NCBI GenBank assembly: GCA_910591455.2
Contig: OU342823.1
Span: forward strand, 6,684,001-6,748,000
Origin: Pholis gunnellus
Taxonomy: Eukaryota; Chordata; Actinopteri; Perciformes; Pholidae
DNA length: 64,000 nt
Direction of reading: 5' to 3'
Part shown: positions 51,901-60,462 of the stretch, in pieces
Layout: each line of letters begins with the position of its first letter
Numbering within the stretch: position 1 is the first letter of the stretch
Notes under the pieces: generated by a model
What the model was told of the DNA's origin: nothing
Database searches by the model: none
What the model saw: only the letters and a program-made list of their open reading frames with translations
Position numbers and translations under genes: made by a program

Positions 51901-54900
51901 ACAAATGACCAATATCTGCAAGTTGTTTATTGTTGTTATTTCCTACTTTATTGTGCTATAGCCGCCTGAAAAATCCAGTTGTGAAAGATTCCAGTTCATA
52001 AAAACACATTCATGCTCGTAATTATTTTGTGTCCATACTTCATATACAGTGCGTGTGCAGCAGGGGTGAATGCATTTCTTCTCCTAGAGATTAGCGGATT
52101 AGCTTCTGAGGCGCACTGTGGGTCTCCTCTGGTTTGTCTATAGAACTTGAGCATAATTACAATAATCATATAAACTAGAGGTACATAAATGAATTTTTGA
52201 CCTTTGCATTTAATCCATCCTGCGCGTTTAGGAGCAGTGGGCTGCTGTAAAGCATCCAGGGAGCAACTTGGGGTTCAGTGTCTCTTTCAAGGACACTACG
52301 ACATGCAGACAGTAGGAGCTGGGGATCGATCTTTGAGGTGCTAGAGCAGGTCGTCTTTTGTTGGTGAAAGGACGACCCTCTCTACCCACTGAGCTACAGC
52401 TGCCCACAGAGCTGGCGCACGTTAAATTGTCACAAATTGCCCGGTTTTCCTGTGGTTCACACCAGGCTCAGAATCTCAACAAAAGACACTTGTGTCGACA
52501 AACAGTATTGACAGGAAGGCGGGGCATCAAGGCCACTGGCCGATGGGCATTCGTTTTTCAGAAGGGCATCGGGACCACGGCGCCGGTGACATTCCTGTCC
52601 TGAGCACAACACCACCCCAAATCTCACATTGCAGATAAGAACTCCCTGTGGTGACAGAGCCATCGGGTCGTTTTTCTCTCAAGGCCATCTCTCTACCTGC
52701 TCTCACTGTGTCTTTTACCAATTAGGGGGAGCAAGTTGACAAAAGTGGCAGTGAGGTTGCCCTGAGAGCACCCATGTCGAGCACCCCCCACCCCCCGGGA
52801 CAAGCCAAACGTTCTGAAACCCTAGCGCCTTCTTAGCGTTTAGGTAGGAGGAGAAAATGTTGCAAGACCAGTTGGCTGTAGGTCAGTGGAACTCGACTCT
52901 GATCAACCAATCATAAGACATGCGTGAGAATCTACATCAGCTCCTTGTCCTGCCTGTAACTTAGAGTGAATTCTTTGATTCTGCTGAAGGCTGCAGCGAC
53001 TGATTGAATGCGTGTTGTCTTCTGAACAACAGGTGATCCAGACCGTCACAGCAGTGGATAAGGACGACTTTGCCAACGGACAGCGGTTTTCCTTTGCTTT
53101 GCCGAGCCTGCTGCCAGTTAATCCCAACTTCACCCTGAAGGACAATGAAGGTAATTAAAGTGATCGATATGTTTGTTTGCATTTTCTTATGAGTATTGCA
53201 CACCGCCTTCGGGTCCTCATTGCTCACATTCTGAAGTCCAATAAGCCGTACGGATTTCCTCAAACCGAGGAGGCGCGGTGACAATATGCGTTGTGTCAAC
53301 CTGGGGCCACCAGGATCTCCTCTGAGTCGGGTCTCATAAAACACAAGAGCCATAGAGGTTTGGCATGTTTGCACATCATGTTGTCAAATGGGATAAACCG
53401 CTCTGACACCCTCCTGCGTGCATTATTTTGTGCCGGCGCATTGGCCAACAGTGGGTGTTACCGTGGCAACCGTCTCAGTCTCAGGTGAATTCCGAGCGCC
53501 GGGGTTGGTCTGCAATCACGGGGCTTCTAAAAGCTCTCAGCCAGAAGAACTCACAGTTTGCCCACTGAGAGGGGGAGTTCACAACACTCCAGATGAATCT
53601 CTGCGCCAGCGAGAGAGAGAGAGGCAAGGAAACAGAGAGGAAGCAAGAGAGATCAAAAAAATAAATCAATGTGATAATAGGAGATAAGTCTGTTTAGCCC
53701 TCGGTCCAGTTGCTTCCCACCATAAGCCACAAGCCTTGCCTACATTGAGTTACAGTGGAAAGTTTTGCTGCATTCATGTAAGTGGCACTTAGAGACATCC
53801 CTCACCGTCTGCCCACCTCCACTCCTGAGGGGGAGATGAATCAAACAAAGCAGGTTTTTCAGATTGAAAACGTATAACTAGTTGCATCAGCAGTTTCTGT
53901 TTTCCACATGTTAACTTGGTAGAGCAGCTCTGAAGTCAACTGGCAAGAAGTGGAAGTGTGATGATATGTGTCGGGGTAGATATGAAATATTAAAGTATAA
54001 TATTATTTTAGTCATTACCTACTGCAGAAGCCCTCGCTCCCCATGGGGAATTGAAAAAATGAGAACACCACGCTGTTATTTCAACACCTCTTTTTGGGTG
54101 TGACTTTTTTGTAAATGTTGTGGAAAAAAATACAAATTTTTCTTCGCTTTGTCACTTCGTCTTTATAGAATGTTCCTGAGAAACACGAGGAGGGACACCT
54201 CCACTGTTGCCTGCAAAACATTTTCTCGCTGATTTTGCCGTATGCCGTGTTCACAGAATCACAGCGTGGACTTGGAGGAACATGAATAAATGCCAATACC
54301 GAAAAAAGCAACAATTACCACAGTGATGAAGTCATTCAGTGCTTTAGAATTAATATATTTTAACATAATAAATTGCAGAACTCGCGATCCCGGCAGGTTT
54401 TTGGATGGCAGCTCCTGCTCGGATCTTCCAGGACAAATAAGTCCTGATCCGTTGATCAGTGTCTTGCAAAGGTCCGCTTGGGTCATGAAAACTAGGGCAC
54501 CCTCCTGGAGCCAGGCCTTCCAGACAAGCGCCTGGTCGGTCGGGTTATACATTTGCACAGGTTGGGCCGGTCTACTTTGAGTGCATGGAGCAAATACAAA
54601 CTCTTAAAACGCGATAGATTTTCCACCCAAATACCGCCGTTTGAAAATGTTCCCCCGCTCTTGCAGAGTGATTCTCTCAAAGGTTGTTGGATTTATTTCA
54701 ACATAGTCATCTGCAGCAAAATATTCCCAAAGCATTCTGGAAGGAAGCCCTTCTTTCCTGAAGGATTGATCGCAGTGTTTTGGTTCATGCTGTTTGAGTA
54801 ATGGTGCCTTTCAATTTGAATTTAGCTCCTGCTGCACACCTCCACATCCCACAGGATCTGGGTTTTTTTTTCCTCATCTGTGATGTAATCCCGTGTGGGA

Positions 54901-57900
54901 TGGGCCGATTATGTGTCACGACATGGAAATAAGAAATGATTCATATTTAAATAATTTGTCAGTGAGAAGTTGAAAGAAAAGCGAACTTTATGAAGGCCAT
55001 GGTGTTAAAAATGATGATCCCTCTGGAATACAAATGTCATGTCACTTACAGATCCTGAAATACTTATGTTTCATTCCCACGGCTTCCTTTCTTTAACCAG
55101 GAAAGCTGCTAAAGAGCACGATCTGATTTAGACGGTTAGTTGACCAGATGAAAGGGAGGCAGCTGCCCAGTAAAGCCTCCAACTTGTGCTGTTGACCACA
55201 GAGTAGCTGCACTGGAGCAGTTAAATGCCTCGATCAAGGCACTCTTTAACCTAACTTTGAGACGAGGAAAGAGGTTCTCTCTTCAAGGACTACACACACA
55301 CATATGTCCTTTTATATTCAGCAGCTTATCAATGAAGGAAAGTGTCATTTTTAGGCCCAAAACTTGAATGACAAACCATTGTTAACACTTTCATTTCATT
55401 TCATTGGTCTCCCTTTACAAATATTTGACCAATTGCATGTATAGAACAGATCTTATGACTAACTCTGGTAACTCCAATATATCCTCAAACTGTTGGTAAA
55501 ACCTCTAGCTCCACCCTGCCTCCTCCTTCAATGAGGCGTAGCACACAGAAGAGCTGAAGGTAAACCGGTACAAGACCACTTCATCTGAGGCGGTGTTTCC
55601 CACAGTTTACACTTTCTACCGGCACATTCAAATCGGCGGGTCAGAGCGGCTGCTCGGGGTGAGAAGATCCCCCTGTGAGACCTCTTTCCTCGCCGAACGC
55701 ATTTCGTCTAAGAGGCCCCACAACCTGTTCTAGGTTGGCTTGGAAAGGCAATCACAATATCCTTCTCCTGGACCTCACCCCTCATTCAAAACTATACAGT
55801 GTACTCTTAGAAGAAGTGGATATTGTCGCCGTGATGTCACCCGTTTTGAGGGATCGAATTTGGCATTCTGGCCGCAGCCCATCTTCTTTATTGCAACCAG
55901 AAGTGACACGAGAGGGTGGAGACCAAAAATACTACAGTTAACTTTCATGAAGTGAAAACACACTGTGAAAAGGTTAAAGTTGTAAGACAAAAACACGGAC
56001 AACTCCCAGACCGGACAACGCCGCGGTAGCGACCTGTCAAACACAAGGTAGCTAACCCCTAAAGCATCCCCTGCTTTATGGTCTGTTTGACTCTAAATGG
56101 ACCATCATTCACTAAATGAACATCATGCTGTATTGAAGAAGACTTGAAACTAGAGATTGAGACCATAAACTCATGTTTACAATGTTTACTGAGGTAATAA
56201 ATCAAGAGAAGTAGAGTCATTTTCTCAGAGACTTCTATACAACCAGTCTTCTTTTTACAGTCAGTCGACCCATGACGTCCATTAGAAAGAATGCGAGTTT
56301 AAGGCACTTTCACATTGACTTCCCGTTTCAGACCCAGAGGTTGCTGGTTGCTGCCTGAGTGTACTTATCAAATCGAGCTGTGATGTTGCCATTGTGATTA
56401 TAGATGGAAGTGTTTGCTGAGGAGATTATTCTTTCTAGCTAGCGATGTGACCTCTGCGGCAGAGCGGCCAATCAATTCAGTGACGGAAAACAAACACGTA
56501 TCTGGAGACATTCGCTGGTCAAAAACCTCGTAACCCCATTTGAGCTGGATTTTGGTTAAAAAAAAAGAATACAATAACACATGCAAGTGTCTGATCATCT
56601 ATAAAAACACAATGGCAACATTTCCTGGACATTTTTCTTGTTTCTGCCCGACAGAGATAATATTACAGCATTTAGCCTATTTGCTACATTTCTGACTTGT
56701 TGGGCTGTGTAATTTGCTTGCCTACTCATGTCTTGCATATATAATTCCTTGTCCACCTAGAATGGTTCATATCACTTTTTCTCTCCCCCCCCCCCCCCCT
56801 TTTAAATTCCTCTTGGCTCATCCGCACTTTCAAAACACCAAACTCCCTCTTGATGTTAAGCCGCTGAACTCCTGAGTTCACACTACTGCAGTCATCTTCA
56901 GTCACTTGGAGCCTGCATTTGAACTCCCACTCAAAAGAGGTGTCGGAGTCATGTTGCGTTCTACAGCCGCTGTGTATTAGAAGTTATTTGCTGTATTCAC
57001 AATATCCGGGTGAGAGAGAGAGAGGCACAATGCACCATACTGTCGACTCCTGTGTCTGATAATTAAAGTAAGCCCTTCACACTCGAAGCAGCTTCTTTCA
57101 TTGCTGTTGCAGCCGACCAACTGTTGGTAGCTGCTCAGTGCCAGCCCCTAATACCTCCCTCTGTTGTTGTGCAACTGACGAAAATCCCTCTCAGTCACTC
57201 ACACGACTAACTCTCTCATGACCTCTTTTCCTCCTCACTTACAGATTGCTCACAATGGATCCTCATGAAAGTTGGATTCTTTTTTTTTTTTAGTGACTGT
57301 GTGCATTTTCTTGCTGTAGGAAAGAAAAAGGATTTAGTTTAAAACACTCCGATATCTTTAATGAGGACCATTTTTTTCTTTGTTAAATAACAAATTGATT
57401 CCTCATTAAATTCAGGTAATTTAACAATCACGACTTTTAAAAGAACCCATTAACTAAAGCATCATTTGCAGGAAGCTATTTTCCGCACTTCCAACCATAT
57501 CAGATTTGTTAAAAGCTATCATCTTGTTATAATTGGTGCTTTTCCTACAAAGACCTGCAACGGCTCCAGCTGTTTAACAAAGTCAGATCAATATAGCAGT
57601 CTGGTGTCAACTCTTAAGCTAAAAGAAGAAAAGACAGATCTAGTCTTTGCAGATGTGTTGATGCATTTGAAGTGCTGGATGTGCGATGTTAAATGCAGGT
57701 CAAACTCCTACAGCATAGTAGGCACCATTAAAGCTGCAAAACAAGGAGGGGTGCTTCTGCTCAGCGGCTCCAGGAAAACACTTTGCGACAAACCTGCTCT
57801 GTTAAAAGCCTTTTAAATATATTCCACTTGACTATGCCTACTTTACAATGAATGCTTCTTTGATCTCGTTATCTGTCACATTGAGATGACATTTGCTTCT

Positions 57901-60411
57901 AAAAAGGCAATTAAACGGAGGCTATGATCTCTAAATAAGCCACATGCTTAAGTAGATCAGTTGATATCTGAAGGCATCTTCCTCCAGTGTGCATACAGAG
58001 GAACTTATAATATTACAGTTAATCAGCTGTGTTAAAAGAAGCGCTGCCAAGACATTGATATGCGGGACGTTTAATTAGCTTTTATGTCATTCAACCTTCA
58101 CATGCAATGGGGTGGTGTACTTCTTGATTCCCAAACACCCATTATCTGCTGAAACAGCATCATTCGTGCAAAGAGGGCAGAGCAGCTTGTCTCATGCTGG
58201 TTTTGACAAAAGTTGAAGAACAAACAGCTGGCAATTGTCAGAATTTCACATATACGATACGCTCTCCTCTTACTATTCAAGCAAAGGTCAGATATTGCTC
58301 TAATTACTGTTTATGATTTCCGTTTTTTCCTAATTAAATAAACCTATATAAAATGTATTCACATGTGTGCAGTAAGGCCTCGGCAGCCGTTGTGAACCCA
58401 TTTGTTCCTGCGTAACGGAGGAGCGTAATAGTACTCTGCAGCCCTCTTTTAATTGTTACTGCAGAAATTTACAGGCCGAACCCCGAATTAACTCAAACAC
58501 ACAAAACACAACCTTATGGAACAACCATATCATACTGTGACCGTGTGAATGTGCTGTAAAACAATGCAGCGTTTTTATTTTAAAAAGCAGCCCGTCACTG
58601 CCGGGCATGTTTTGTTAAGTTAAGCCTTACTGAGTCAGACTAATCCGTATTGAATGCAGGAGCTTCTTTTAAAAAGGAGATTGTTATGTTTGTCTCTTGA
58701 TCTGCTGTTTGTAATTTTCTGCATGAAAGGCCTTTTTATTTCGGCACACAATGATATTAATGTTTGAACAACACTGAGCCGCTAATCAATATTCAAAGCC
58801 TTCCTATAATAATACCTAGACTTATGACGGTATATGTATTTGTTCCGTATGGTTGATACCACACAGAGCATTCTGTGTCAAATACTTATGTATTACCAAT
58901 ATTATTATTCTACTGTATAGAATTAGTCTGATACAGACGTGCACACTACATCTTGGCATACTAGAAAGCTTCATCAGTATGACAGTGGTTAGCTGTTGGC
59001 TAGCAGATGCTGATCTTGGGGCGGTTCTGTAATAGTTTCTGTCATCACTACACTCAGTCAACAGCCAGTTTAAACTTTGAAACAGGATTTAGGGAAAAGT
59101 TAGTGCTTTAGAGCTGCAAAGCTCGACTAATCAGTGAGCCATCCCCAAACCTTAACGACCCACCTTTAGAATTTGACCGCAAATATGTTCTGCCCCAAAG
59201 CAGTGTCAGTCTGTCGTGCTCCGAGTGGCAGCTGGAGAGAAGATTCGTGCTGAATCCCATAAGCGGCACCTACACACACCCACCAAAGTTCACAAGGAAT
59301 CCAGCTAAGTGCATGTGTAGGCAAGTGTGACGTCTGTAGAGACGTGGTTGCGTCGCGTGTCCATTGTCGATATATTTTTGGTTGTCTGTTTTACAGTGAG
59401 TCAGCTCCTCAACAAAGACATCTGCATTCACTATATAGCAAATCCCTTAAATGCCTTAAATCCCAATGTAATTGGGCATTTTATTATATCAATTCATACT
59501 GTAAGCCAGAGATTTCATGTTTTTACATGCACGTTCCTCAGGGTAACGTTTAAATGCCTTCATTGTCTTTACATGACAGTCAGAAAATGTTTGAGAGTTT
59601 AGTGACAACAGATGCATACTCATACTGTAGTTGAGTCCTGTAGGGAAAGTATTCCTCTAAAATTGTCAAATTTTAGCTTTTTTGTCTGCTGCTGTGAAAT
59701 CTCACTGAACTTCATCTCTTGAGATGGAGAGACAGGAATCCATGTGTGAATGCACGCAAGTGTATTGGGAAAAGTAAAAAAAAAAAAAGAGGTCATTTTC
59801 CACTTCGGGGCTCACACTCTGGCTTAACGAACCCAGTGCTGGCGGAATTCCACAGGGTTGTGTTAAACCATGAACATATTACAAATATTAATATATATCT
59901 TTTTATATGTGATAGAAACCAGATGAAAAAGGAAAATAGCTTGCGTGTGATGTGCAAAATAGCACAGATCAAAATGTTCAGGATAATTTCCAACGAAGTG
60001 TGCAATGCTCTTTAAAGCATACGTTCCCTTATTTCCTGGGCGGTCACCTGCCTCGCGCCACGGGGGGTAACGTCGCGTAGCGAGAGCTGTCACAACAACG
60101 GTTAGCCTGTTACTGCGCTAACACCTGCAGTCTCTCCTCACATGTGGGTACCACGTGGCTGCTGAAGGTCCATCTCACTGCGGCGTTAATCAGCGAACAC
60201 TGCGGCTCTACCCGCTCCCACCTGCGACGAAGAGGCGCTTTAGTGTGAAATTTGCATGACATAATTGATGTGCACTTCCTCGCTGTGGTCTGTACAAGGA
60301 CCCGCGCTGCCTCGGGTCTGTGTGAAAGCAGTGACAGCCGACTCCACACGTATACATGGCTTGTTTGTCTCTCTCTGCCTCGGCCTCTCGTCTGCTCTGC
60401 TCTCTTTGGCA

Positions 60412-60462
<51 letters not shown>

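Larger units (their letters stand above)
49672..53032 (+). other. cdh18: cdh18 intron 8 (3.4 kb)
   Basis: Donor GTGAGC, acceptor TCTGAACAACAG. Contains an AT-rich LINE-tail-like stretch (50868-51150) and a V-SINE-like element on the minus strand (52170-52406). No coding exon was seen. Confidence 0.8.

Noticed and set aside
52380..52397. tRNA gene on the minus strand
   Set aside because: The A box is good, but the B box is degenerate and the rest continues as a SINE body; no cloverleaf.
54259..54580. Overlapping frames of about 96-99 codons on both strands in intron 9
   Set aside because: Open on both strands in a GC-richer patch, no domain recognised; no evidence for either.
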